In this document: positions 45,037 to 53,744 of the stretch, piece after piece
How the letters are laid out: each line of letters begins with the position of its first letter
How positions within the stretch are numbered: the stretch's first letter is position 1
NCBI RefSeq assembly: GCF_000829415.1
Contig: NZ_AP014637.1
Location: 1,190,001 to 1,254,000 of the forward strand
Length of the DNA: 64,000 bases
Reading direction: 5' to 3'
Source: Pseudomonas sp. StFLB209
GTDB lineage: Bacteria; Pseudomonadota; Gammaproteobacteria; Pseudomonadales; Pseudomonadaceae
Notes under the pieces: generated by a model
What the model was told of the DNA's origin: nothing
The model's database searches: none
Seen by the model: only the letters and a program-made list of their open reading frames with translations
Program-made: the position numbers and the translations under genes

Positions 45037-45550
45037 CCAGCAAGTGATTGCTTACCCCATCGACTCCGGGGTCCCCTTAACATGTCGTCCCTGGGGGCAT
45101 CTCACGCTTCTGGCTAAACGCTCTCAACTCTCAAATTGGTATTAACCGGATATATATCCTGATCTTTGGCCTGCTGTTTTCAATGCACGCAAGTCAATAA
45201 AAACGGGGCGCCGGGAAGTTTGTGAAGCCGGTAATGTGCCGGCTGCACGAAAGTTATATATGACTAATTTATGGGGCGTTCCTGTTATTTTGCAGCCGCC
45301 CACATTTTGGTATTCGGTATATGGTCTACAACCCATACTGTTCACATACCCGCCGCATGCCTTTGTGGGAGCGACCTTGGTCGCGAAGAGGCCGGTAAAG
45401 TCACAGCATCTGCTGCGAATGGGCCGCTGCCTTCGTTGTGGTCCGGCACCCCGGCAAGCCAACTCCCACCGAGTTAACTGAACAGTATTGGGTCTACAAT
45501 TGATTCACCCGACTGTTTTCAAACCGCTTACTTGAGCGTTTACAACCAAC
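45037..45550. repeat. gene-free stretch with REP element and flanking inverted repeat
   Basis: This 500-base gap between the Gly-rich gene and pbpC holds no credible ORF. An AT-rich start (TATATATCC near 45150) may hold the promoter of the Gly-rich gene. From 45331 to 45493, an inverted repeat (ACCCATACTGTTCA at 45331-45344 and TGAACAGTATTGGGT at 45479-45493) encloses a REP element (GGGAGCGACCTTGGTCGCGAAGAGGCCGGTAAAG, from 45366). The 9-mer GGTCTACAA is also repeated just outside both arms (45323-45331, 45491-45499). This block marks the right edge of the accessory region. Confidence 0.6.
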
Positions 45551-47911
45551 TCAATCGATGACGTTGAACTGCACCTGGGCGGTCTGGCCGCTTTCGTCCA
45601 GCACGCTGAGTTGGTAATGCCCGGAGCGGTTGAGGGTGGTGTTGAAGTCTTGCTGGTTGTCGGTGTCGGCCGCCGGTGAACCGTCGATGAACCACCAGCG
45701 CCGGCCGCTGCCGCCAAGTGCCGAGAGTTTCAGGTGCAGGGCCTGGCGGCTGCCGGCGGGCAGGCGCAGGTTGTCGCCCTCGCGCACGCCGACGATGCTC
45801 AGCGGCGTGACCATGCTGATGCCTTGCGGCGGGCAGCCAGGGTCGATGGCAGGCAGGCGCGCTTCGCGGCGTTCGGCGCGCGGTAGCCAGGGTTCCAGTG
45901 GCGCCGGCCATAGGGCGATGTCGCGGGCCACGGCGCCAGCGCAGCTGGCATCGACCCGCAAGCCTTCGGCGTTGACCCAGACTTTTTCCAGCAGGCCCAG
46001 GCCCAATGGCTGGTCGGCGGCCTGCAAGGTCGGCGGGGTGGTGCCCTCCAGGGTCCAGGCAAAGCGCTGCCGGCGGCAGTTCGGGTCGCTCTTGCTCATC
46101 GGCTGGCCCAGCGGCCAACAGATAGCCGCTACGCCGACGTTGAAGGGCACCGGTGCCACCGGGGTATTGATCCCACGCTGGCTGTCGCGGTTGGCCAGCA
46201 CATCGTGGACCTGCAGCATCAGCGGTGCGGCCGAGGCCAGGCCGAACTGGCCGGGTACTGGCGTGCCATCGGGGCGGCCGATCCATACACCGACCAGAAA
46301 GCGCGGCCCGACGCCAATCGACCAGGCATCGCGAAAGCCGTAGCTGGTGCCGGTTTTCCAGGCCAGTTGCGGGCGCTGCACCAGTTCAGCGTGCGGGTCG
46401 AGGTCCGGCCGTGACTGGCCGCTGAGAATGCGCCGGATGATCCATGCCGCACCCGGCGACATCATGCGTCGCTCGCGCAAGGCGTCTTGTGGTTGCAGGC
46501 GAATATCGGCACTGACCCCACCGCGCGCGAATGCACTGTAGCCGGCGACCAGATTTTGCAGACGCGTGCCGGCACCGCCCAGAATCAGCGCCAGGTTCGG
46601 TTCGGCCAGCGGCGGCAAGGTCAGGGGAATCCCGCCGTTACGCAGTTCGGCGGCAAACCGCTTCGGGCCATAGACCTCCAGCAGTTGCACCGCCGGCAGG
46701 TTGAGCGACATCGACAACGCCGAGCTGGCGGCAATCGGCCCGCCGAACCCCGCCGAAAAGTTGCCGGGCCGGTAATCGCCATAACGCCGTGGCACATCCT
46801 GCAACAGCGATTCAGAGTGAATCAGCCCGGCATCCATGGCCATGCCATACAGGAACGGCTTGAGGGTCGAGCCCGGTGAGCGCAGAGCGCTGATCATGTC
46901 GACATGGCCGAAACGTTTGGTGTCGTTGATGTCCACCGAGCCGACATAGGCACGCACCGCCATGTTCTCGGCCTCAACCACCAGAATGGCTGCCGAGGTG
47001 CGCTCCGGCAGCCGTGCGCGCCAGCCCATCAGCAGGTCTTCCATACGCCGCTGCAGGCTGGCGTCGAGGGTGGTGCGAATCAATGGCGGGCTGTCCGGCC
47101 GGTTCAGGCGGCGGGCCAACAAGGGGGCCAGGCTCGGCTCCTGACGGGGCGCCAGCAACAAAGGCTCTTGCAGTGCCTCATCGACTCCGGACTGCGGCCA
47201 GACACCGAACTCGGCCAGCCGCCGCAACACTTTGTCCCGCGCTTGCTGGGCCCGCTCCGGATGGCGATCCGGACGCAGGCGGCTGGGCGCCTGGGGCAGC
47301 ACCGCAAGCATCGCTGCTTCTGAGCGGGTCAGGTGTTGCGGTGACTTGCCCAGATACGCCCAACTGGCGGCCGCCACGCCTTGCAGGGTGCCGCCGAACG
47401 GCGCGCGATTAAGATAGATTTCGAGGATTTGTGGCTTGGACAGGTGCCATTCCAGTTGCACGGTGCGCCACAATTGACGCAGTTTGCCCGGTACGGTCCG
47501 CGCATGCGGGTCGAGCAGACGCGCCACCTGCATCGACAGGGTGCTGCCGCCCGACACCACACGGGCACCGCTGAGGTTTTGCCAGCTGGCGCGGGCCAGC
47601 GACAGCGGGTTAACACCAGGGTGGCTATAGAACCAGCGGTCTTCGTAGGTCAGTAGCGCCTCCAGGTAATAGGGCGAAACCTGGCTGCTGCTTACCGGAT
47701 AGCGCCACACACCATCAGCATCGGCGAAGCGCCACAGCGGCGTACCGTCTTCGGCCAGCACCACCCTGGCCAGATCATCCTTGGGCAATGGCAACGGCCA
47801 GATCCGGTCAGCCAGCCACAACAGCAGCGGCGGCAACAGCACAACCAGCAAGATGAGCAGTAACCAGCGCCGGCTACGCGGCCCCAGGCGCTCAACAAAA
47901 AACCATTTCAC
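45551..47911 (-). CDS. pbpC: penicillin-binding protein 1C
   Basis: A 786-residue bifunctional peptidoglycan synthase. An N-terminal membrane helix (WLLLILLVVLLPPLLLWLAD) precedes the glycosyltransferase domain (YEDRWFYSHPGVNPLSLARA, GGSTLSMQVARLL), the transpeptidase domain with SxxK (GSTLKPFLYGMAMD), SLN and KTG (WKTGTSYGFRDAWSIG), and a C-terminal BiPBP_C Ig-like domain. A GTG start is chosen because GGGAGAG lies eight bases upstream; an ATG 51 bases earlier has no SD. As in E. coli, it is next to an alpha-2-macroglobulin gene, with one small gene between. Confidence 0.93.
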   Translation of the reverse strand: MKWFFVERLGPRSRRWLLLILLVVLLPPLLLWLADRIWPLPLPKDDLARVVLAEDGTPLWRFADADGVWRYPVSSSQVSPYYLEALLTYEDRWFYSHPGVNPLSLARASWQNLSGARVVSGGSTLSMQVARLLDPHARTVPGKLRQLWRTVQLEWHLSKPQILEIYLNRAPFGGTLQGVAAASWAYLGKSPQHLTRSEAAMLAVLPQAPSRLRPDRHPERAQQARDKVLRRLAEFGVWPQSGVDEALQEPLLLAPRQEPSLAPLLARRLNRPDSPPLIRTTLDASLQRRMEDLLMGWRARLPERTSAAILVVEAENMAVRAYVGSVDINDTKRFGHVDMISALRSPGSTLKPFLYGMAMDAGLIHSESLLQDVPRRYGDYRPGNFSAGFGGPIAASSALSMSLNLPAVQLLEVYGPKRFAAELRNGGIPLTLPPLAEPNLALILGGAGTRLQNLVAGYSAFARGGVSADIRLQPQDALRERRMMSPGAAWIIRRILSGQSRPDLDPHAELVQRPQLAWKTGTSYGFRDAWSIGVGPRFLVGVWIGRPDGTPVPGQFGLASAAPLMLQVHDVLANRDSQRGINTPVAPVPFNVGVAAICWPLGQPMSKSDPNCRRQRFAWTLEGTTPPTLQAADQPLGLGLLEKVWVNAEGLRVDASCAGAVARDIALWPAPLEPWLPRAERREARLPAIDPGCPPQGISMVTPLSIVGVREGDNLRLPAGSRQALHLKLSALGGSGRRWWFIDGSPAADTDNQQDFNTTLNRSGHYQLSVLDESGQTAQVQFNVID

Positions 47912-47998
47912 AGCAAAGACTCTCCCGCCCTCAGGGAACCAGCGATAGTGGCCGACAGCCAAAGCAAACAGGTTCCCCTTTCAATCAGGACATTATCC

Positions 47999-48292
47999 AT
48001 GCAAGTAGAAGGCTTCTTCGAGTGGCTGGGCCAGGCGATCGGCGCGGTGATCCGCTTTGTGGTCGATGGTCTGGCGTGGTTTTTCAATCTGTTCGTGCAT
48101 GCCGGGGGCAACTTCGTCGATGGCTTGTCACGGGCATTGGGCATGGATACATCGCTGGTCAGCATTCTGGCGCTGATCGCCGGCTTGCTGTTTCTTTATT
48201 CGGCGATCCGCGCCTTCATGCGCGCCTCGATCATCCTCGGCATCATCTGGCTGGCGCTGGGGCTGTGGTTGTTGAGCTGGATCATTTCGTAA
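47999..48292 (+). CDS. small membrane protein between pbpC and A2M
   Basis: A 97-residue protein with an amphipathic N-terminus (QVEGFFEWLGQAIGAVIRFVVDGLAWFFNLFVHAG) and two hydrophobic helices (SILALIAGLLFLYSAIRAF, ASIILGIIWLALGLWLLSWI). AGGA lies eight bases before ATG. No family recognised. It is divergent from pbpC (88 bases between the starts) and convergent with the A2M gene; a role in the envelope is suggested only by its location. Confidence 0.65.
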   Translation: MQVEGFFEWLGQAIGAVIRFVVDGLAWFFNLFVHAGGNFVDGLSRALGMDTSLVSILALIAGLLFLYSAIRAFMRASIILGIIWLALGLWLLSWIIS

Positions 48293-48330
48293 CCACAACC
48301 CCGTAACCATAATCCCGTAACCGCCCTCGT

Positions 48331-48375
48331 AGGAGCGGCTTTAGCCGCGAAAGCTTCGCAGCTAAAGCGGCTCCT
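48331..48375. repeat. REP hairpin
   Basis: Arms AGGAGCGGCTTTAGCCGCGAA (48331-48351, its last base shared with the loop region) and TTCGCAGCTAAAGCGGCTCCT (48355-48375) pair with few mismatches. A typical Pseudomonas REP element between the converging small gene and the A2M stop codon. Confidence 0.8.
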
Positions 48376-48387
48376 GCGGGGTCAGGT

Positions 48388-51300
48388 TTATTTAGCCCTG
48401 ACCACCATCTGCGCCGGGGCTTCGCCCAGAGCCTGCCAGTTCGGCCGGTACATCGATTCGACCTGCGGCGGCGGCACCTTGTAGATACCCGGGGTTACTG
48501 CACGAGCCAGGTACAGCAGGTGCACCGGACGGGTACTGCCCTCGATGTCCAGCGCCGCGACATAACGATCACCACGGTACTCCTGGTGCTTGAGGCTGGC
48601 GTTCTCCATCGACTCACGGAACCCCTTGATCGACTCGCTGGCATCTTCCAGGCTGGCCGCGCTTTGCGCCAGGTTCTGGTTTTCCAGTTCCAGGCCCGCC
48701 GGCAGCAGGTCGACGATCAGCGCATCCGGTACCCGCTGACGCGCCGACACTTGCAGGTGCACCAGCACCAGTTGGCCGGTCTTCAATGCCTCGACGTTGA
48801 GCGGCTGGCCGGACAGGCTCAGGTACTCGCGGCTGATTGTCAGGTTCTCGCCACCGGCCAGCGGTGCCTGGGTCGGGTAACCGGACAGGGTCAACTGCTG
48901 GTACAGCGTTTCGCCACTCTGGTTGTGCAGCGCCAGCGGTGCGGCCAGCACTGCACCGGCAAGTTTCTGCCCCGGCTGGCGGTTGCTCAGGTCAAGGTTC
49001 TGGCCGGCCGAAGACAACAGCGCGGTCCAGTCTTTCTCCGGTTTGCCCAGCAGGTTGCGGCCGGCCAGGAACAGCGAGTTGCTTTCCTGGGTCGACAGGT
49101 AGCGGCTGGCCGCCAGTTGATCGGCCAGGTCGAACAGACGCTGGTTACGCGCCTCGCCACCCAGGTTGTTTTCTTCCAGCAAGGCCAGGATCAGTGCCTG
49201 GTCACGCAGCGGGCTGCCGTAGTCGGCCAGCCACTCATTGGGCTTGCGACCGGCCGCAAGACCGGCACGCAGGGCCTGCTCGGCACGGGGTTTGTCGCCC
49301 ATTTTTTCCAGCGCCACAGCCAGTTGCACCAGCGGCAGGCCGGAGCGTGCATCGCTGCGCCGTTCGAACAGGGTGCGCAGGGCACCCAGCGGCGCCTGTT
49401 GACTGCGCGCCAGCACCAGACCGGCGTAGGCCTGCACGGCGAAACGGGTGTGCTCAGCGTTCTGGCTGTAGTTGACCTGCACCTGACCGCGATCCTGCAG
49501 GTAGCGCATCAAGCGTTCGTTGGCTTTCTTCAAGGCTTCAGCCGGCACGGCAAAGCCCTGATCGCGGGCGCGCAGCAGGAAGTCGGTGACGTAGGCGGTC
49601 AGCCAGTATTCCTCTTCGCCATCGGCGCCCCACAGGCCGAAGCTGCCGTTGTAGCGCTGCATGCCCAACAGCCGCTCGATCCCGATTTCGACCTTGCGCT
49701 TGCGCTCGGCATCCGGCTCGCCGGCCAGGCCCAGCCGTTTGAGGGTCGCGGCGTCGGCATACAACGACGGGTACAGGCCGCTGGCGGTCTGCTCGGCACA
49801 GCCATACGGGTAGGCTTTGAGGGCGCGGATCTGCTCCCCCAGGTTCAGCGGCGGACGGCTCGACAACGACATCAGCGCCTCACGGCCGGCCGGTTCAAAG
49901 GCTTGCAGTGCGCCTTCGGGCAGGCTCCACTCCTGGCCTGGCTCCAGCACGGCGCGGAAATGACGCAACATCGCCGGGTAGGCCGGGCGCACGCCCACGG
50001 TCCATTCCCGCGACAGCGGCGGCAGGTCCTCGCCCGGAATGACCAGCCCATCGACCTTGACCCGCAGCTTGCCCTGACCCAGACCACCTTGTGCCTGGAC
50101 CGGGAATTTCAGCGTGGTGCGCTGACCTTGTTGCAGTTGCACGGTCTTGCTCTGGTCGCCGCCCGGAATGCTCAGTTGGCCTTCGGCGAACAACTGCACA
50201 TCAAGTTTCTGGGCTTTGCCGGACAGGTTAGCCAAGTCCAGCGCCACGCTGGTCTGGTCACCGCCGGCGAGAAAGCGCGGCGTCGACAGTTCGGCAATCA
50301 GCGGCGCGGCGACCACCGTCTTGGCTTCGGCCATGCCATAGCGCTCGTCGGTCCAGGCCTGGGCCATGATCCGCAGTTCGCCGTTGAAGTCAGGAATATC
50401 GACACTGACCTCGCCTTCACCCTGCTCGTTCAGGACAACGGGGGCGCTTTGCAGAGCGACGATGGTGACACTGGTGTCCGGGCGCTTGCCGCCCTTGGCC
50501 AAGGCATCGCCACCGAACGCCAGGCTGGCCAGCCGGCCTTGCCCTGCTTCGATCAACTGGCCGTACACGTCGAGCTGGTCGGCGCCATATTCCTTGCGAC
50601 CAAACAGGCTGGCAAACGGATCAGGTGTGGCATAGCGGGTGATGTTCAAAATCCCCACGTCGACCGCCGAGACCAGTACCTGAACCTGCTTGGGCACACT
50701 GCCGTCGGCGTTCTTGGCAGCCACTTTCAGCTTCAATGGCTGCTTGGGACGCATCTTCTCCGGTGCCGTAACGGTCAGGCCCAGCTTGCGTTGCGAGCGA
50801 TCCAGCGGCAGGTGCAGGACACCCACGGCACGCTTGGGCGTAACGTTGGCCTTGCGCTCGCCGGGACGAATCACCAGGGCGCTGACGTACAGGTCATGGC
50901 GCGCCCATTTTTTGTCCAGTTGGATATCGAAGGTCTTGCCTTCGGCCGGCACGTCGATCTCTTGCCACCACAGCGGACCTTCGCTGGACTCAACCAGCAG
51001 GTAGCCCTTGCCCGCGGCGGGCGGCGTGACGGTGACCCTGGCGGTGGCGTCATCGGCATAAGCCGGTTTGTCCAGCGCCAGCTTGACCTGGTCCGGACGC
51101 ACCGCGCCGCCTTCGGCGTTGTCCTGCCAGCGGTAGCCGGCCCAGAAGCGCAGGCTGCTGACCAGACCGGTGGCCGGATCTTCAACCTCGACGCGGTACG
51201 GACCCCACTCCACCGGGAAGGTGACCTTGGCGGTGGCGTCTTTGTTGATGGTCAGGGTTTCTTCGCTGAGGTTGAGGAATTTCTCGTTGTAGTTGTAGCT

Positions 51301-53349
51301 CCAGCCATCGCTGTCCGAATAGGTCCAGTAGTAGTCGCGGCGCTCGCGTACCAGCCGCACCTTCACATCGTTGGCAGCCAGTTTGTTACCGGCGGCGTCA
51401 GCCACCAGAATTTCGAACTCGGCCGGACCGTCGCCGTCCGTCTGGGCCTCGCCCCGTGCAGCGCCGTAGCCATAATCATCTTCGCCGGTGCTGCTGCCAA
51501 ACAGCGCACGCAGGCCAGGCAGGCGCTCGGCAGGCCAGACCGGCTGAACCACGCGACGGGTGATCGGGCGGCCACCGGACTCTTGCAGGCTGGCCTGCAA
51601 AATCACGTTCAGCGGCGAGCGGGCCTTGGCCCATTCGGTCTGTACGTCCAGTACCGCTTCGCCGTTGGCGTCCAGGGTGGTGGCGTCCAGCTCGCGGTCG
51701 AACTTGAGGTCTTCTTCGGTAATCGAACCGAACTGATAGCCCGGCAGTTTCTCCACCGCCTCACGCAGCGGGCGAACATACAACTGGCCGGTCAGGCTGT
51801 TGCCGGAGGCCGGCGCACCGTACAGGTAGCGGCCAGTGATTTCGAACTGCGGGTTTTGCTCCGGCGAGATTGGCGTCTCGCTGCCCTTCAGGTCCAGCGC
51901 CAGACGTTCCGGGAGGAAGTCTTCGACGTTGAATTCATACAGTTGCGGCTTGCCGTCGCCCAGGTCGTAGACCAACTGCCAGCGCCCGGTGGGGGCTTCG
52001 TCGGCCAGTTGCAATTGATACTGGTACAAACCGCTGGCGTCCGGTTCCCAGACGAACTTGCGGCTCACCTGCTCATCAGGACGGCGCACTTCGACATTGA
52101 TGGGCTGGGTCTTGACGGATTTGCCGTCCTGGTCGCGCAGCAGGCCGTTGAGCAGCACGGTCTCGCCGGGGCGATACAGGTCGCGGGGGCCGAAGACAAA
52201 AAACTGCAACGGGTGGGCCTGCGGACCGCTGATGTCGAACTCGGCCAGATCCAGCGCCGGGCTGTTCAGGCGCAGCAGGCTGGTCTGTTCGCCCTTGTGC
52301 GCGAGAATCAGGGCAGCCTTGTTGGGCAGCGGCAATTGCGCGTGGCCTTTGCCGTCGGTTTTACCCTGGGCAACCACCTTGCCGTCGTTGTCGTAAACAT
52401 CGACGTTCACATCACTCTGCGCCTTGCCGCCTTCCAGGGCCTGGGTGAATACGTCCAGGCGCTGGCTGTAACGGTGCACCGACAGACCGATGTCACTCAA
52501 GGTGAACAGGGTTGCCGGCAGGGTGTAGTTGTAGCTGCCCGAGGCGCGCATCACGGCCAGGTACACGCCCGGCTCTTGCAGGGGCTTGATGCCACCGATG
52601 GGCAGCAGCAGGGTTTCGCGGGTGTTACGCGCAGGCTTGAGGTCGAAGCGCCCGCCGTAGACCAGATCGGCCATCGGCAGCAGCTGTTCGGAGCGATACG
52701 CCGACATGCTCGACGAGCCTTCCCATTCGGTCAGGAAGTTGGGCAACTGATCAGGCTTGACCCGGAAAAACTCCACATCGACCTTGTCGACGTTCAGCGC
52801 GATCACCGGCAGGCCTTCGGCCAGGCGGGTCGGCAGCAGGCTGCCGCGGCTGGCAAAGCCGACCGTGGCCTGCAGGTCGCGGGTTTCCAGACGGGCACTG
52901 AACTCGCTGGCCAGAGTATTGTTATTCACCCCGCGCACGCCGGCGTCGACGGTCAGCACCAGCTTGCGCTGCGGCTCAAGGTGGCGCAGGCGCAGCTCCA
53001 TCAGGTTATCCGACAGCTCCCAGGCGCCATCGACCTTGCCGGTCTTGCTGTCGACCAGGTGTAGTTTTTCGGCGAATTTCTGCTCCGGGTCCAGCGGCAC
53101 GGAGAAGCTCACCGACAAGGTGCTGGCGCCTTCAACCTGAATCTCCGAGACATCCACCACGCTCACTTCACGCCCTGTATAACGCTTGGCCAGCGCTGGC
53201 AGATCAACCGCCGGTTTCGGCTTGGTCGTCGCAGCGGCGGCAGGCGTCGATGTCTGCGCGGGCGGCGCGGCAGGTTTGTCAGGCGAGGAGGAATCGCAGG
53301 CACTAAGCAGCGCAAGCGCGCAAGCCAGGAACAGTCCTTTGTTGAGCAT
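48388..53349 (-). CDS. yfhM: bacterial alpha-2-macroglobulin (YfhM-like lipoprotein)
   Basis: A 1653-residue protease-trapping lipoprotein. The lipobox is LLSAC (Cys18), with Asp at +2 (CDSSSPD), which in E. coli would favour inner-membrane retention. It contains long MG-domain tandem beta-sandwiches, the thioester motif YGCAEQTASG near residue 1182 that lets the protein covalently bind attacking proteases, and a C-terminal receptor-like domain. This is the type-1 bacterial A2M that partners PBP1c in periplasmic defence or repair. A 1514-residue ORF on the opposite strand is a codon-bias artefact and is not a gene. Confidence 0.94.
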   Translation of the reverse strand: MLNKGLFLACALALLSACDSSSPDKPAAPPAQTSTPAAAATTKPKPAVDLPALAKRYTGREVSVVDVSEIQVEGASTLSVSFSVPLDPEQKFAEKLHLVDSKTGKVDGAWELSDNLMELRLRHLEPQRKLVLTVDAGVRGVNNNTLASEFSARLETRDLQATVGFASRGSLLPTRLAEGLPVIALNVDKVDVEFFRVKPDQLPNFLTEWEGSSSMSAYRSEQLLPMADLVYGGRFDLKPARNTRETLLLPIGGIKPLQEPGVYLAVMRASGSYNYTLPATLFTLSDIGLSVHRYSQRLDVFTQALEGGKAQSDVNVDVYDNDGKVVAQGKTDGKGHAQLPLPNKAALILAHKGEQTSLLRLNSPALDLAEFDISGPQAHPLQFFVFGPRDLYRPGETVLLNGLLRDQDGKSVKTQPINVEVRRPDEQVSRKFVWEPDASGLYQYQLQLADEAPTGRWQLVYDLGDGKPQLYEFNVEDFLPERLALDLKGSETPISPEQNPQFEITGRYLYGAPASGNSLTGQLYVRPLREAVEKLPGYQFGSITEEDLKFDRELDATTLDANGEAVLDVQTEWAKARSPLNVILQASLQESGGRPITRRVVQPVWPAERLPGLRALFGSSTGEDDYGYGAARGEAQTDGDGPAEFEILVADAAGNKLAANDVKVRLVRERRDYYWTYSDSDGWSYNYNEKFLNLSEETLTINKDATAKVTFPVEWGPYRVEVEDPATGLVSSLRFWAGYRWQDNAEGGAVRPDQVKLALDKPAYADDATARVTVTPPAAGKGYLLVESSEGPLWWQEIDVPAEGKTFDIQLDKKWARHDLYVSALVIRPGERKANVTPKRAVGVLHLPLDRSQRKLGLTVTAPEKMRPKQPLKLKVAAKNADGSVPKQVQVLVSAVDVGILNITRYATPDPFASLFGRKEYGADQLDVYGQLIEAGQGRLASLAFGGDALAKGGKRPDTSVTIVALQSAPVVLNEQGEGEVSVDIPDFNGELRIMAQAWTDERYGMAEAKTVVAAPLIAELSTPRFLAGGDQTSVALDLANLSGKAQKLDVQLFAEGQLSIPGGDQSKTVQLQQGQRTTLKFPVQAQGGLGQGKLRVKVDGLVIPGEDLPPLSREWTVGVRPAYPAMLRHFRAVLEPGQEWSLPEGALQAFEPAGREALMSLSSRPPLNLGEQIRALKAYPYGCAEQTASGLYPSLYADAATLKRLGLAGEPDAERKRKVEIGIERLLGMQRYNGSFGLWGADGEEEYWLTAYVTDFLLRARDQGFAVPAEALKKANERLMRYLQDRGQVQVNYSQNAEHTRFAVQAYAGLVLARSQQAPLGALRTLFERRSDARSGLPLVQLAVALEKMGDKPRAEQALRAGLAAGRKPNEWLADYGSPLRDQALILALLEENNLGGEARNQRLFDLADQLAASRYLSTQESNSLFLAGRNLLGKPEKDWTALLSSAGQNLDLSNRQPGQKLAGAVLAAPLALHNQSGETLYQQLTLSGYPTQAPLAGGENLTISREYLSLSGQPLNVEALKTGQLVLVHLQVSARQRVPDALIVDLLPAGLELENQNLAQSAASLEDASESIKGFRESMENASLKHQEYRGDRYVAALDIEGSTRPVHLLYLARAVTPGIYKVPPPQVESMYRPNWQALGEAPAQMVVRAK

Positions 53350-53484
53350 GGGGCACTCGTCGGGAGCAATGGGAAAGGGGTGACTATATAGCAGTCACGG
53401 TCAGATACAGCGCAGATCGCGGCAATAGACCGCGGCTTTGTGACTTCGTTCTCAGCACGACATGCCAACGGGCCAGTCGTTACA

Positions 53485-53724
53485 CTAGGGGCTGTTGACG
53501 TTTCAGCGCAGGCCTCGTTGCAGCGCCAAATCGTGTCAGGCGAGGCGAAGGACGCAGGAAATGGTCGCTCCCTTTTCAAGTCCTTCAACGAAGCATGGCG
53601 CGATTTGGGGCGCAACCCGCAGGGCCGTGGCTGTTTTGTCACACACACTTCAACAGAGTAAAGCCTATGCAGGCCGACAAAACAGACCTCGGCGCGGTTG
53701 TGATGAAACGTCAACAGCCCCTAG
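53485..53724. mobile_element. 240-bp MITE-like element with perfect 21-bp terminal inverted repeats
   Basis: The left end CTAGGGGCTGTTGACGTTTC...A (53485-53505) is the exact reverse complement of the right end (53704-53724), 21/21 bases. Both tips read CTAG, so the insertion may have duplicated TA (53486-53487 and 53722-53723), as in the IS630/Tc1 group, leaving a 234-bp element. There is no transposase; a short ORF crossing the element is not a gene. Inside, a secondary pair CTGTTTTGTC/GACAAAACAG forms another hairpin near the right end. It lies in the 5' region of the MATE gene, ending 20 bases before its ATG. Confidence 0.8.
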
Positions 53725-53744
53725 GCCGCTTGCCAGGAGCCCTC

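Noticed and set aside
43264..45117. 617-codon open frame antisense to the Gly-rich lipoprotein gene
   Set aside because: It is the mirror of GGN-rich codons (Ala/Thr-rich translation), no signal, no SD, no motif. The minus-strand frame has a lipobox and repeats.
45142..45477. Several short ORFs in the gap after the Gly-rich gene
   Set aside because: They overlap REP sequence in multiple frames and have no SD or protein-like composition.
48520..53064. 1514-codon open frame on the plus strand, antisense to the A2M gene
   Set aside because: It is almost wholly contained in the intact A2M coding region. Its amino-acid content (Gln/Arg/Ala/Val-rich, no motifs) is the typical mirror of a GC3-biased gene, it has no SD, and A2M shows real domains including the thioester.
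53440..53714. Short ORFs over the MITE, both strands
   Set aside because: They read across inverted repeats and internal hairpins, have no SD and would be explained by the element's non-coding structure.
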